A stretch of 64,000 nucleotides of DNA from Calothrix sp. PCC 7103 (GCF_000331305.1 NZ_KB217478.1:2632151-2696150), one strand, 5' to 3'; positions 30,341-39,749 are shown, counted from the stretch's first letter. Notes: generated by a model not told the origin, from the sequence alone. Translations and numbers: made by a program.

Positions 30341-32704
30341 ATGGTTCAGGTGAGCGGTGTAATTATATGTCTTGCTTATATTCTAGGGTTGCTATTCACG
30401 GCAATTCAAGGAAGCGGTTTCTGGATTTTAGGTATTGGCGTAATCGCCGCAATTATATTTAGAAAAAGACTTATTCCACGTAAAAGTCCGCAAACTAAAG
30501 CAAAAGGACAAATACAGTCAAAAAGTCTACCTGCGAATAGACAACTACTTCCACATCCGAGGGTATGGCTGATAGCTGGTGTTGTTGGTTTATTAGCAAG
30601 CTTTTACCTTCAGTCTCGCACTCCTACCCCTGGTGCCAACGATATTAGTAAATACGTTCCAGCAGGAAATAACAGTAATCAGGAACAGCTATATATTATA
30701 CGTGGCACAGTAAGTAGTACACCTAAATTAACTCGTGCATCTAAAGGGCAATTTTGGATGGAAGCAAAACAGTTTGATGAGGTTAAAGATCAAGACGATA
30801 AAATTGGTGGAAGTAAAGGAGTATCTGGTAATTTATATGTCACCGTACCGTTATTACAAGCAACAGGATTATACCCAGGTGCGGAAATCGGTGTCACAGG
30901 AGTTTTGTATAAACCCAAAAGCGCAATAAATCCTGGAGCTTTTGACTTTCAAAATTATTTAAATCAACGAGGCGCCTTTGCTGGTCTAAGCGGGCGCCAA
31001 ATCAATATATTAAATGAAGATAATAAAGATAGAAAGTGGGGATGGTCGAAACTGCGCGAAACAATTATACGCGCACAGGTTACCCCTTTAGGTATTCCTT
31101 CAGGTCCACTATTAAGCGCAATGGTCGTAGGTAGTAAAGCTGTAGATATACCGTATGATGTACGCGACTTATTTATTAAAGTTGGTTTATCACACGTTTT
31201 ATCCGCATCAGGGTTTCAAACCTCTTTAATTTTGGCTGTAATTTTAGGTTTAACTCAACGCGCAAAACGTGGCACTAGATTTACATTAGGAACTATTGCA
31301 TTAATTATATTTGTATCTCTAACAGGCTTTGACCCCCCGGTAGTTAGAGCTACAATCATGGGATTTGCGGCATTGATTGCTTTACTATTAAAACGTACTG
31401 TTAAACAATTGAGTTTATTGTTGCTCACAGCAACAATAATGCTTATATTCAATCCATTATGGATTTGGGATTTAGGTTTTCAACTTAGCTTTTTATCGAC
31501 ATTGGGCTTAATTGTTACTGCACCAGCAATAACTAAACGTTTAGGTTGGCTACCACTAGCAATAGCTGCTTTAATTGCAGTTCCTTTGGCAGCAATGATT
31601 TGGACGTTGCCATTACAACTATATTTATTTGGAACTATACCTGTCTATTGTTTATTACTCAATATAATTACGGCACCTTTAATTTCAATAATTAGCTTAG
31701 GTGGTTTCCTAAGTGCGCTGTTCTCGGTTATTCTACCTTCAGCAGGTAGCTATTTAGCTGGACTACTATATCATCCAATCAACTTGTTATTAAATATAGC
31801 AGAATTTTTTGGAAATATACAATTTAGCTCTTTTTCAGTGGGTACTATTAGCTTAATACAATTAATTACCATCCATACACTAATAATACTAGTATGGTTC
31901 ATTCGTTGGTGGCAGCGACGCTGGTGGTTTGCTTGTGGTGTTGCTTTAGCATTAGTATTTATCCCTGCTTGGCATTCTACTAACACATTGTTTCAAGTTA
32001 CAATGCTGGCAGCAAATGGAGAACCTGTAATTGTTATTCAAGATAAAGGCAAAATCACATTAATTAACGGTGGAGATGAAGGAACAGGACGCTTTACCAT
32101 ATTACCGTTCCTACAACAGCAAGGTGTAAATCAAATTGACTGGGCAGTGGCATCAGATTTTCAAGATAATGGTAGTAATGGTTGGTTAGAAATATTACTA
32201 CGTTTACCTGTCAGAGCATTTTATGATTATTCTACAAATTCAGAAAATGCTTTGGCAAGTTCAGCAATTCAGAAAAAATTACAACAAAATCAAGGTGCCT
32301 ATCAAGCATTAGGAGTTGGGCAAACTATAAACGCTGGCACCGTCGCTTTACAGCTACTCAACGAACAGTTACCTATACTACAAATGCAAATTCAAGACAA
32401 AAGCTGGTTACTAGTTGGAAACCTTAAACCTACAGAGCTAAAAAACTTGATTAAAACTGGCACCATACCACGTTCGCAAGTTCTTTGGTGTCCGCCTCAA
32501 ATATTAAAAGAGCTAGTTAGTACTGTACAACCAGAAGTAACAATTACCACAAGTGCTGACATCGACCCAAACATTCTGTCAGAAATTGGTGACATTAAAA
32601 CCCAGCTTTTATTTACCGGACGTGATGGTGCGATTCAATGGAAACCGAACGGACAGTTTGAGACTTTTATACAAACAATGGAAAATAAGACCTCAGCACT
32701 TTAA
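30341..32704 (+). CDS. ComEC/Rec2-family DNA uptake channel protein with degenerate C-terminal domain
   Basis: A 787-residue multi-pass membrane protein. N-terminal helices are followed by an OB-like DUF4131 domain (about 115-215, VTGVLYKPKSAINPGAFDFQ) and the competence domain, whose signature reads GLSHVLSASGFQTSLILAV (about 285-303), then about seven more TM helices. The last ~240 residues have the metallo-beta-lactamase-like fold of ComEC (FQVTMLAANGEPVIVIQDKG, ITLINGGDEG), but the HxHxDH metal motif is replaced (AVASDFQDNGSNGW), so this domain should lack nuclease activity. The role is import of single-stranded DNA in natural transformation. Confidence 0.9.
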   Translation: MVQVSGVIICLAYILGLLFTAIQGSGFWILGIGVIAAIIFRKRLIPRKSPQTKAKGQIQSKSLPANRQLLPHPRVWLIAGVVGLLASFYLQSRTPTPGANDISKYVPAGNNSNQEQLYIIRGTVSSTPKLTRASKGQFWMEAKQFDEVKDQDDKIGGSKGVSGNLYVTVPLLQATGLYPGAEIGVTGVLYKPKSAINPGAFDFQNYLNQRGAFAGLSGRQINILNEDNKDRKWGWSKLRETIIRAQVTPLGIPSGPLLSAMVVGSKAVDIPYDVRDLFIKVGLSHVLSASGFQTSLILAVILGLTQRAKRGTRFTLGTIALIIFVSLTGFDPPVVRATIMGFAALIALLLKRTVKQLSLLLLTATIMLIFNPLWIWDLGFQLSFLSTLGLIVTAPAITKRLGWLPLAIAALIAVPLAAMIWTLPLQLYLFGTIPVYCLLLNIITAPLISIISLGGFLSALFSVILPSAGSYLAGLLYHPINLLLNIAEFFGNIQFSSFSVGTISLIQLITIHTLIILVWFIRWWQRRWWFACGVALALVFIPAWHSTNTLFQVTMLAANGEPVIVIQDKGKITLINGGDEGTGRFTILPFLQQQGVNQIDWAVASDFQDNGSNGWLEILLRLPVRAFYDYSTNSENALASSAIQKKLQQNQGAYQALGVGQTINAGTVALQLLNEQLPILQMQIQDKSWLLVGNLKPTELKNLIKTGTIPRSQVLWCPPQILKELVSTVQPEVTITTSADIDPNILSEIGDIKTQLLFTGRDGAIQWKPNGQFETFIQTMENKTSAL

Positions 32705-32756
32705 AACTAACCAATAGTCATGCTATTATGATGAGCGCATATAAAATATAAAACCT

Positions 32757-32843
32757 GGAGAGGTGTCCGAGTGGTTGATGGTGACGCACTCGAAATGCGT
32801 TTTGGCAGCAATGTCAACGGGGGTTCGAATCCCCCCCTCTCCG
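32757..32843 (+). tRNA. trnS-CGA: tRNA-Ser (anticodon CGA)
   Basis: 87 bases, from GGAGAGGTGTCCGAGTGG to CCCCCCCTCTCCG. The anticodon arm CGCACTCGAAATGCG gives CGA, and a long variable arm is present (class II). CCA is not encoded. Second serine tRNA in the window. Confidence 0.95.
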
Positions 32844-32989
32844 ATTATTCCTTGTAAAATACACTTAAACTAAACTGTCTCACTATTGCTCCAGCTAGAA
32901 GGTGCCAATAATAAGATTGAAATAAAATATACCTAGACATAGTAGATTAGTGAGCTAAACTGTACTTCATTGCGTGAGGAGGTGCGATT

Positions 32990-34135
32990 ATGCTCAATCG
33001 GTGGTTAGGAAAATTACTTTCAGTTACGTTTGTTAGTACATGTTTATGTGTGGGTATTACCCTTGGAAGTGCGATTCGGATGGGTAAAATACAGGCATCT
33101 GATAAACCACCGAAACCTTCAGACTCTCTACCCATATTGCCTCCGGTAACTGAGGAGCAAATCTTTCCTGATTCGATTACAATACAAGCCGTTGGGGATG
33201 TTATTCCTGGTACTAATTACCCTAACAATAGATTACCTAGCAATCGTAATAAATTAATTCCTCAATCAGTACGTAAATACCTGGCTAATGCTGATATATT
33301 GTTTGGCAACTTTGAAAGTTCTTTAACAAACCATCGCTATAGCGCCAAAGATATTACTAAAGGGCAAACATTTGCTTTTCGGTCGCCACCAGAATATGCC
33401 AAATTATTTGCTGATGTTGGGTTTAATGTATTCAATGTCGCGAATAACCATGCTTTAGATTTTGGAGTGGTGGGTTTTCGTGACACAGTTAAAAATTTAA
33501 AAAAGGTAGGTATTAATACTCTAGGTCATAAAAATCAAATTCTTTTGCTTAATAGTAATAACGTCAAGGTAGCAATGGTTGGATTTGCGCCATATGATTA
33601 TTACAACTCGATTCACGATATACCAACTGCTGCACAACTCGTTAAATCAGCACAAAAGCAAGCTGATGTTGTGATAGTGTCAATGCACGCAGGCGCCGAA
33701 GGTACCAATGCGCTGCGTACTCGAAACAGTAATGAGTATTTTTATGGTGAAAATCGTGGTAATTCAGTTAAGTTTGCTCGAAGAATGGTTGATGCAGGTG
33801 CCGACATGGTTTTGGGACATGGACCACATGTACCACGAGCAATGGAAATTTACAAAGGTAAATTAATAGCTTATTCGTTAGGTAACTTTTTGGGATATCG
33901 AACTTTATCCACAACTGCCGAAACTGGTTACTCAATGATTCTAGAAGCAAAGTTAAATCAAACTGGAGATTTGGTTGAAGGTAAAATTATTCCAGTTCAT
34001 ATGGATAAACAGGGAATTCCTCATATTGACAAGGATAAACGCACGGTCAGGCTAGTACGCGACTTGATAAAAAAAGATTTTCCTAAAACTTCAATGCAAA
34101 TTAATCAAAAAGGCGAAATTATAGCTATTAACTAA
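32990..34135 (+). CDS. CapA family protein (PGA_cap phosphoesterase-like)
   Basis: A 381-residue protein with an N-terminal signal or anchor (LLSVTFVSTCLCVGITLGSA), so exported or membrane-tethered. The rest is a CapA/PGA_cap domain with a calcineurin-like arrangement: IQAVGDVIPGT (D near residue 68), ILFGNFESSLTN, NVANNHALDFG (N-N-H), VIVSMHAGAEG and MVLGHGPHVPRA (GHGPH). All these metal-site motifs are intact. CapA homologues take part in poly-gamma-glutamate capsule synthesis, but no capB or capC is adjacent and the role in cyanobacteria is unknown. AGGAGGT lies seven bases before the ATG. Confidence 0.9.
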   Translation: MLNRWLGKLLSVTFVSTCLCVGITLGSAIRMGKIQASDKPPKPSDSLPILPPVTEEQIFPDSITIQAVGDVIPGTNYPNNRLPSNRNKLIPQSVRKYLANADILFGNFESSLTNHRYSAKDITKGQTFAFRSPPEYAKLFADVGFNVFNVANNHALDFGVVGFRDTVKNLKKVGINTLGHKNQILLLNSNNVKVAMVGFAPYDYYNSIHDIPTAAQLVKSAQKQADVVIVSMHAGAEGTNALRTRNSNEYFYGENRGNSVKFARRMVDAGADMVLGHGPHVPRAMEIYKGKLIAYSLGNFLGYRTLSTTAETGYSMILEAKLNQTGDLVEGKIIPVHMDKQGIPHIDKDKRTVRLVRDLIKKDFPKTSMQINQKGEIIAIN

Positions 34136-34240
34136 AAATAGTATCTGCTTTAAGCTTGCTTCAAGGTATAGATGTTAATATTTTCTGTAAGTAAAATGAT
34201 TTACTTAATTTTTACAAATGCAAGTTAACTCATTGTAATA

Positions 34241-34603
34241 ATGAAAGTAAGCGATAGCGATAGCACAGCTATTCGTTTGGTCATTGAACATCAATTGCAG
34301 GCGTTTCAACAAGACAACGCTGAAGAAGCGTTTGCTTTCGCGAGTCCTGAAATTAGAATGCAATTTCAAACGGCAGAAAATTTTCTCAAAATGGTTAGAA
34401 CAGGGTATTTACCTGTTTATCGTCCCCGTTCGGTACTGTTTGAGAATATTACTATAATTCAAGGAAATATTACACAACTTGTATTACTTCTAGGTCCTGA
34501 TGGGGTTCCAGTTAGGGCTTTATATTTAATGTCCAAGCAGCCAGAGGGTATTTGGAGAATTAATGGCTGCTTCTTAGTGCCTGTTGAAGCAGAAATCTTG
34601 TAA
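34241..34603 (+). CDS. DUF4864 family protein
   Basis: A 120-residue small soluble protein, opening SDSTAIRLVIEHQLQAFQQD and including AFAFASPEIRMQFQTAENF, typical of the DUF4864 family, which resembles NTF2-like cystatin-type folds. No catalytic residues can be assigned and there is no signal peptide. It is convergent with larE, with only 23 bp between the stops. Function unknown. Confidence 0.85.
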   Translation: MKVSDSDSTAIRLVIEHQLQAFQQDNAEEAFAFASPEIRMQFQTAENFLKMVRTGYLPVYRPRSVLFENITIIQGNITQLVLLLGPDGVPVRALYLMSKQPEGIWRINGCFLVPVEAEIL

Positions 34604-34626
34604 ATGTAAGTTGGGTGAAACCTAAT

Positions 34627-35448
34627 CTACAGTTTTACTAAGTCTTTTTTGAGGACTTGGTTTAACTTACCGCTACGATAACCTTCTAAATCTAATGTGA
34701 CGTAGATAAAACCGAGTTCTTGAAAAGCTGAGACAACTAATTGTAAATCAGTTTTTGACACAAAATCTTTAATGTGTTCGGTTGGTAATTCAATCCGTGC
34801 GGTATCACCTTCAGAGCGAACACGCAGGTTTGAAAACCCTAGTTTACGTAAATATATTTCTGCCCTACCTACTCGCTGCAATTTAGCTACTGTAATCTCT
34901 TCTCCATAAGGAAATCTTGAACTTAAACAAGGTTGTGCTGGTTTATCCCACCACGGTAAACCGAGTTGCTGTGAAAGCTGGCGTACTTCTAGTTTACTGG
35001 CGCCTACTTCAGCTAAAGGAGAAAAGGCGCCTCTTTCTTTGGCAGCTTGAATACCTGGACGATAATCGTGTAAATCATCAGCATTTACCCCATCTACAAC
35101 ATAAGGATAGCCAAGCTGGTTTGCTAATGGTCTAAGGGTATCGTGAAGTTCGCTTTTACAAAAATAACAACGGTTGACTGGATTTGCCGTATAATTCGGA
35201 TTTTCCATTTCGTGTGTTTCGACTACTTGATGGCGAATTCCAATTGTCGCAGCTTGAACTTTTGCATCTTCTAACTCTTCTGGAAGCAAAGAAGGTGAAA
35301 CAGCAGTTACAGCTAAAGCACGTATACCTAAGACATCATATGCAATTTTTGCTACTAAGGTACTGTCAACACCACCAGAATAAGCTATTAATGCTTGCTC
35401 CATTTGAGCGAATAAAGCTTTGAGTTTATCAAGTTTTTTATTTAACAT
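34627..35448 (-). CDS. larE: LarE-type ATP-dependent sulfur transferase
   Basis: A 273-residue PP-loop ATPase (SGGVDS at 24-29) of the LarE family, which in lactobacilli activates the nicotinic-acid-derived precursor of the nickel-pincer cofactor and inserts sulfur. The sulfur-donor Cys corresponds to Cys174 in AQPCLSSRFPYG. Cys94 and Cys97 (NRCYFCKSEL) add a C-x2-C pair, matching the three-cysteine type reported to carry a [4Fe-4S] cluster instead of sacrificing a protein sulfur. No larA, larB or larC is near, so the pathway context is unclear and a different substrate is possible. Confidence 0.88.
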   Translation of the reverse strand: MLNKKLDKLKALFAQMEQALIAYSGGVDSTLVAKIAYDVLGIRALAVTAVSPSLLPEELEDAKVQAATIGIRHQVVETHEMENPNYTANPVNRCYFCKSELHDTLRPLANQLGYPYVVDGVNADDLHDYRPGIQAAKERGAFSPLAEVGASKLEVRQLSQQLGLPWWDKPAQPCLSSRFPYGEEITVAKLQRVGRAEIYLRKLGFSNLRVRSEGDTARIELPTEHIKDFVSKTDLQLVVSAFQELGFIYVTLDLEGYRSGKLNQVLKKDLVKL

Positions 35449-35492
35449 AACTTTATATTATATACTTTCAGTTCTTATTTTAAACATCTTTC

Positions 35493-35560
35493 AGAAATCC
35501 GGTTTCTTATTTGATAACTTGTAATAAAAATAACGATTTTGTGCGAGAAACGCGGTTTCT
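35493..35560. repeat. 68-bp dispersed element with GAAAxCCGGTTTC-type ends
   Basis: AGAAATCCGGTTTCT (35493-35507) and AGAAACGCGGTTTCT (35546-35560) flank an AT-rich core containing ACTTGTAATAAAAATAACGA. The core resembles that of 41685-41750 in the same orientation and the reverse complement of 19255-19321. It lies between larE and the histidine kinase gene. Confidence 0.7.
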
Positions 35561-35565
35561 ACTAT

Positions 35566-37329
35566 TTAACTATATTTAGATATAAGTGCTGCAAGCAGTG
35601 GCAAATCAATTGGCTTACAAATGTAATCGTCAAAACCAGCTGCAATACAAGTTTCACGGTCGCCTTTCATTGCCATCGCTGTTTGAGCTATTATTGTTAT
35701 GTCTTTGTACTTCTCGTTTTCACGTAATTGCTTGATTAACTTAAAGCCGTTGCAGTCAGGTAAGTATATATCTAGCAAAATTATTGATGGGCACTGTTGC
35801 TGTAAAAAATCCCAGAATTGAGTAGCATTTTTTACCCACCCTACTTTGTAACCTAATTTTCCTAAGTAGGTTTGCATCATTTGTGCGTTGGGTAAGTCGT
35901 CCTCCAATATTAAAATAAAGGGAGGATTAGAAGATAAAATTACTTCAGGAAGTGGGCAATAAGTAGTATGCTCAATTCCTGTAATTTGATTTGTATTGTT
36001 TTCTGTTTCAACATTTGTAGATTGATTCAACGGTAATACAATTGTAAAACGCGAACCTTTATTCATCTCAGATTCAACTTCGACGTAACCACTGTGAAGT
36101 TCTGCTAACTTGCGAGTTACCGCTAGTCCTAAACCTGTTCCTTCATCACGACTTACCAGTAAATTAGCTATTTGCGAATAAGGTTGAAATAATTCCCCTT
36201 GATGCTCTGACGGTATACCTGTGCCTGTATCCCAAACTATAAAATGGACAAAATCATTGATTTTTTTGACTTGCAAACCAACTGAACCGGACTCAGTAAA
36301 TTTTAAAGCGTTAAAAAGCAAATTTAACAGCATTTGCTTGAGTCGTAGCGAGTCAGCGATAATGTTCGTCACATCAGGGTCTAAATCCAAAACCATCTTC
36401 AAACCCTTTGTTGCAGCTTTCTCTTTTACCAGCGCAAAAACAGTTCGACTAATTGCGGGTATATCTACAGCTTCCCACTGCACCTCCATTTGATTTGCTT
36501 CGATTTTGGAAAGGTCTAATATATCGTTAATCAAAGCTAGCAAATGCTTGCCACTAGACTGAATTATATTTAAGTATTCTTGATGACGTTCTCGACTGGC
36601 ATCAAATCCTTGAGCGATTAATAAATGAGTAAAGCCAAGAATTGAACTTAATGGAGTTCTAATTTCGTGACTGGTGCTAGCAAGAAACTGATTTTTGAGT
36701 TGATTGGTACGCTGAAGCTCTTGATTATAATTCTTTAAATCTTGATAAACTTGTTCTAATGATTGTAACTGCCGCACCTGTATTAACGCTGCAATACATC
36801 GCTTAACAGATGATTCTAGCAACTGCTGCTTACATGTGTTGAAAAAGGCAGTTTCCTCAATTTGGGTTTGGTAGACAATTATCAGCCATCCTACTAATGT
36901 GTTGGCTTGGCTAGCTGTAATTGGGAAGGCACACTGAGGTTGCTGTGTTTTCCAAAAAAATAATTCATCAGTACTAACTATTTGTTCTAGTTGTAGTTTT
37001 ACTTGTGGATTTTCGCTTTCAGGTACCGCAGCAGTTGAGACGTAGCAAAGTTTTGCACAAGTAGACCCAGGTTGAACTAATGCAATACCAACTTGACTCG
37101 ACTTAATCGCAAGTCCAAGCTGATTGACCACAGTTTGAAATATTTTAGACTCTAAACATTGTATATTGTCACTGCAAATGGAAATTAAGCATTCGTTTAA
37201 ATGAGATTGCAGTTCATTTAAGCTGCTTTCTACCCATAATTGGTCGCGCAAATGCTCAATCGTTGTCAAAAGTGTTGATGTTGAATCAACTTGTGAATTT
37301 TGTTCTGGTAAGCTCGAATACTGCTGCAT
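35566..37329 (-). CDS. Hybrid histidine kinase with C-terminal receiver domain
   Basis: A 587-residue cytoplasmic hybrid sensor. The N-terminal ~190 residues are GAF-like (CIAALIQVRQLQSLEQVYQD closes the region). HisKA follows with the phospho-acceptor in LASTSHEIRTPLSSILGFTH (His about 221), then an HATPase domain with N box NLLFNALKF, G1 VWDTGTGIP and G2 DEGTGLGLAV. The C-terminal receiver has the acidic pocket ILEDD, the phospho-Asp in LLDIYLPD and the Lys in ICKPID. No TM segments, so it senses an internal signal or partner. ATG at 37329 is preferred; GTG at 37365 is an alternative, and neither has a clear Shine-Dalgarno. Confidence 0.92.
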   Translation of the reverse strand: MQQYSSLPEQNSQVDSTSTLLTTIEHLRDQLWVESSLNELQSHLNECLISICSDNIQCLESKIFQTVVNQLGLAIKSSQVGIALVQPGSTCAKLCYVSTAAVPESENPQVKLQLEQIVSTDELFFWKTQQPQCAFPITASQANTLVGWLIIVYQTQIEETAFFNTCKQQLLESSVKRCIAALIQVRQLQSLEQVYQDLKNYNQELQRTNQLKNQFLASTSHEIRTPLSSILGFTHLLIAQGFDASRERHQEYLNIIQSSGKHLLALINDILDLSKIEANQMEVQWEAVDIPAISRTVFALVKEKAATKGLKMVLDLDPDVTNIIADSLRLKQMLLNLLFNALKFTESGSVGLQVKKINDFVHFIVWDTGTGIPSEHQGELFQPYSQIANLLVSRDEGTGLGLAVTRKLAELHSGYVEVESEMNKGSRFTIVLPLNQSTNVETENNTNQITGIEHTTYCPLPEVILSSNPPFILILEDDLPNAQMMQTYLGKLGYKVGWVKNATQFWDFLQQQCPSIILLDIYLPDCNGFKLIKQLRENEKYKDITIIAQTAMAMKGDRETCIAAGFDDYICKPIDLPLLAALISKYS

Positions 37330-37743
37330 TGTCAAATCGACCACTGAACAAATTTGGCTACGCACAAAAGTGCTTGTAAGTCCCCATGTATATTAGCGTA
37401 CATTTATCTCTATATTGATAACTTAAAACCCAAAGTGTCAAATATAACTTTAATGTTGATACTCATTATCAAAAATCATTCATTGCAAAACCGTAATAAC
37501 AACTAGACAAGATTAACTCATGAATGCACAATTTGCCCAGTTTATTACAAATTAAATTAACCAACTTACCCAAATGACTGTAAATACGATTACTGTAGAC
37601 AGTACCATTGCCCTGACCACATTTGGCTCTTCGTCTTACGTATGAAATTTTACGGTTGGAATGCTGCTTTCCGAAAAACTACTATGGTCGCAAATGTACT
37701 CAACACGAGCGAATTCAATTACGTGTGTATTTATTTTTGTAAA
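37330..37743. other. Intergenic, no gene seen
   Basis: About 410 bp between the histidine kinase start and the psaX terminator. AT-rich; it contains short inverted pieces such as TACTGTAGACAGTA (about 37592-37605) but no ORF or known RNA. Confidence 0.5.
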
Positions 37744-37786
37744 GAAGGGTAAAGGCAAAAGGGTTTCCCCCTTCACCTCTACCCTT
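37744..37786 (-). terminator. Terminator after psaX
   Basis: Downstream of the psaX stop on the minus strand, AAGGGTAGAGG pairs with CCTTTACCCTT across a loop holding a second G/C arm (AAGGGGGAAACCCTT); TTCTTTACAAAAATA follows. A likely intrinsic terminator. Confidence 0.65.
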
Positions 37787-37791
37787 ATGGA

Positions 37792-37926
37792 TTACTCAAG
37801 AATGTGGAAATAGAACGCAGCTACTATCAAATTGCCAGCAAGAAGAAAAAGTGCCCAAGCTGTGCGATAGGTATAGGGAGGTTTAGCTCCAGTATTAGCA
37901 ACGTCTTTTCCAACTGAAGGTGCCAT
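37792..37926 (-). CDS. psaX: Photosystem I subunit PsaX
   Basis: A 44-residue protein with one TM helix. The region GAKPPYTYRTAWALFLLAGN and the following LIVAAFYFHIL align by eye with PsaX of thermophilic cyanobacteria (KPTYAFRTFWAVLLLAINFL then VAAYYF). PsaX is a peripheral small subunit of the photosystem I membrane core near PsaF/PsaJ and is present in only some cyanobacteria. ATG at 37926 has AGGAG nine bases upstream; the TAA stop is at 37792-37794. It is too short for most ORF length cut-offs. It lies about 100 bp downstream of lipA on the same strand, with its own terminator. Confidence 0.88.
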   Translation of the reverse strand: MAPSVGKDVANTGAKPPYTYRTAWALFLLAGNLIVAAFYFHILE

Positions 37927-38023
37927 ATATGTGAACTCCTATTTTAATAACTTCTTTAGAAATACCAAAGAGCTGTCCCCATTGCCTACATTCGTAAAAA
38001 ATATTTTTGTTAGCACCCTTTAC

Positions 38024-38893
38024 TTATTCCCCTGCGTGATACGAGCTGCGAACTAAAGGGCCCGAGCGGACATGACGGAAACCCATTTCGCGCGCGATAT
38101 CGCCAAGTTCGTCAAACTCTTCTGGTGTCCAATATTTTTGTACTGGTAAATGTTCTAGTGAAGGACGCATGTACTGACCTAATGTAATGCGATCACATTT
38201 ACACGAACGTAAATCAGCCATTGTTTCAATGATTTCTGCGCGTGTCTCACCATGTCCTAACATCAAACCAGATTTAGTTGGAATTGTTGGATCAACATCT
38301 TTGACGATTTGCAGTACTGAAAGTGAACGGTCATATTTGGCGCCACGTCTGACTCTCGGAGTTAAGCGTCGTACTGTTTCGATATTATGGTTAAAGCAGG
38401 CGGGTTTAGATTGAGCAATAGCTTCGATACGAGATTTCTCACCGTAAAAATCCGGAGTCAAAACTTCGATTTGAGTTTCAGGATTTAATTCTCTCACCTT
38501 CGCCATTGTAGTTACAAAATGTCCGGCGCCTTGGTCGGGCAAATCATCACGTGCAACCGAGGTCAAAACTACATAGCGCAAACCCAAAAGCTTTACTGCC
38601 TCAGCTACCTTTGTTGGCTCATCAATATCTAAAGGCATTGGCGCATGTCCCTTGTCAACCTGGCAAAACGCGCAAGACCTTGTACAGGTTGAACCCATCA
38701 ATAAAAAGGTAGCAGTTTTTTGAGCATAGCACTCTGCCCGATTTGGGCATCGACCCTCCTCGCAAATCGTATGTATTTGCCGTTGCTTAATAATTTGCTG
38801 GACTGTTGAAAGTTCACTAGCCTTGCCAATTGGGCACCGTAGCCATTGAGGAAGTGCCAAAATTTCTGATTTAAATTCTGTATTTGAAGACAT
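38024..38893 (-). CDS. lipA: Lipoyl synthase
   Basis: A 289-residue radical-SAM enzyme that inserts two sulfur atoms into the octanoyl chain on lipoyl-dependent enzymes. The auxiliary cluster cysteines are Cys44, Cys49 and Cys55 ([12 protein letters not shown]); the radical-SAM triad is Cys70, Cys74 and Cys77 (CTRSCAFC). The C-terminal RSS motif that ligates the auxiliary cluster is seen in [11 protein letters not shown]. Full length and complete. Cyanobacteria often carry two lipA genes; only one is in the window. psaX follows on the same strand. Confidence 0.96.
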   Translation of the reverse strand: MSSNTEFKSEILALPQWLRCPIGKASELSTVQQIIKQRQIHTICEEGRCPNRAECYAQKTATFLLMGSTCTRSCAFCQVDKGHAPMPLDIDEPTKVAEAVKLLGLRYVVLTSVARDDLPDQGAGHFVTTMAKVRELNPETQIEVLTPDFYGEKSRIEAIAQSKPACFNHNIETVRRLTPRVRRGAKYDRSLSVLQIVKDVDPTIPTKSGLMLGHGETRAEIIETMADLRSCKCDRITLGQYMRPSLEHLPVQKYWTPEEFDELGDIAREMGFRHVRSGPLVRSSYHAGE

Positions 38894-39081
38894 ATATCAC
38901 CTTAATATCAGTAAAAACCATTACTACGTGGATACGTACACAATAAATTTACATCATCGTTATATTTCCCAGAATCTACTATCCCCCAATTCACATAAAT
39001 ATTGGATATAGTGGGATGATTCATTGTCTACTAATCGGCATTAGCCATCTAAAACTAAAGTATCTGTTAGAGAAATCAGTC

Positions 39082-39663
39082 GTGGCAAGTAACAAAATCC
39101 TAGTTATCGATGACACTACAGTTGTTAGGGTAAAAGTACGAGAAATGTTACCTCCTTCAGGCAACTTTCAAGTGTTTGAAGCAAAAGACGGTATTGAGGG
39201 GCTAAAACTTATCCAACAGGAAAAGTTTAGCTTAATTATGCTGGACTTTCTCTTGCCCAAAATGAGCGGATGGGACGTATTCCAGCAAATTCAAGCCCAA
39301 CCCGATTTAAGAAAAATCCCCTTGGTAATCATGTCGGGGCGAAAGGAAGAAGTTACGGAGAAAATCTCGGAACCTTTTGAGTACTTTGAATTTCTCAACA
39401 AACCCTTTGACCAAAAACAGTTAATTAATGCTATTAAAGCAGCAATGGCGAAGTCAAAACAACCTCGCCAAGACCAAACCCAAGTGAATGCACAAGCTGC
39501 TGGTAAAAATGGAGCAACTCCAACAAACGGTGTTATAACATCTACAAACGGAGCTGAAATTCAGGCGTTAAATGACAAAATTGCAAAAATGCAAGTGGAA
39601 ATAGACAGCTTGAAAAAACAGTTAGCTCAAGTAGTGACATTTATTAAACAAAAAATTAAATGA
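39082..39663 (+). CDS. Single-domain response regulator with C-terminal extension
   Basis: A receiver domain of about 120 residues (KILVIDDTTVVRVKVREML, phospho-Asp in LIMLDFLLPKMSGW, Thr/Ser in VIMSGRKEE, Lys in LNKPFDQKQL), then an Asn/Gly/Thr-rich linker and a short coiled coil (IQALNDKIAKMQVEIDSLKK) at the C-terminus. There is no DNA-binding domain, so output is probably by protein-protein contact through the coiled coil. The frame is open to ATG 39016, but the receiver begins right after GTG 39082 (V-ASNKILVIDD) and the extra 22 residues do not fit the family, so GTG is preferred. A hairpin terminator follows. Confidence 0.85.
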   Translation: MASNKILVIDDTTVVRVKVREMLPPSGNFQVFEAKDGIEGLKLIQQEKFSLIMLDFLLPKMSGWDVFQQIQAQPDLRKIPLVIMSGRKEEVTEKISEPFEYFEFLNKPFDQKQLINAIKAAMAKSKQPRQDQTQVNAQAAGKNGATPTNGVITSTNGAEIQALNDKIAKMQVEIDSLKKQLAQVVTFIKQKIK

Positions 39664-39697
39664 CTTGTTGTACTGCTATGCTAGCCGTAAAACATAT

Positions 39698-39722
39698 AAG
39701 CCTGTAACAATCAGGCTTTTTA
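39698..39722 (+). terminator. Intrinsic terminator after response regulator
   Basis: AAGCCTG-TAACAAT-CAGGCTT followed by TTTATTTT: a 7-bp stem and U-run 35 bases after the stop codon. Confidence 0.85.
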
Positions 39723-39749
39723 TTTTAAATGTTTGTGTTCGTAGGATGT

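Noticed and set aside
34604-34626. Fragment resembling the 432-597 repeat (GTAAGTTGGGTGAAACCTAA)
   Set aside because: Only one short, imperfect arm is present, with no partner; too weak to call a copy.
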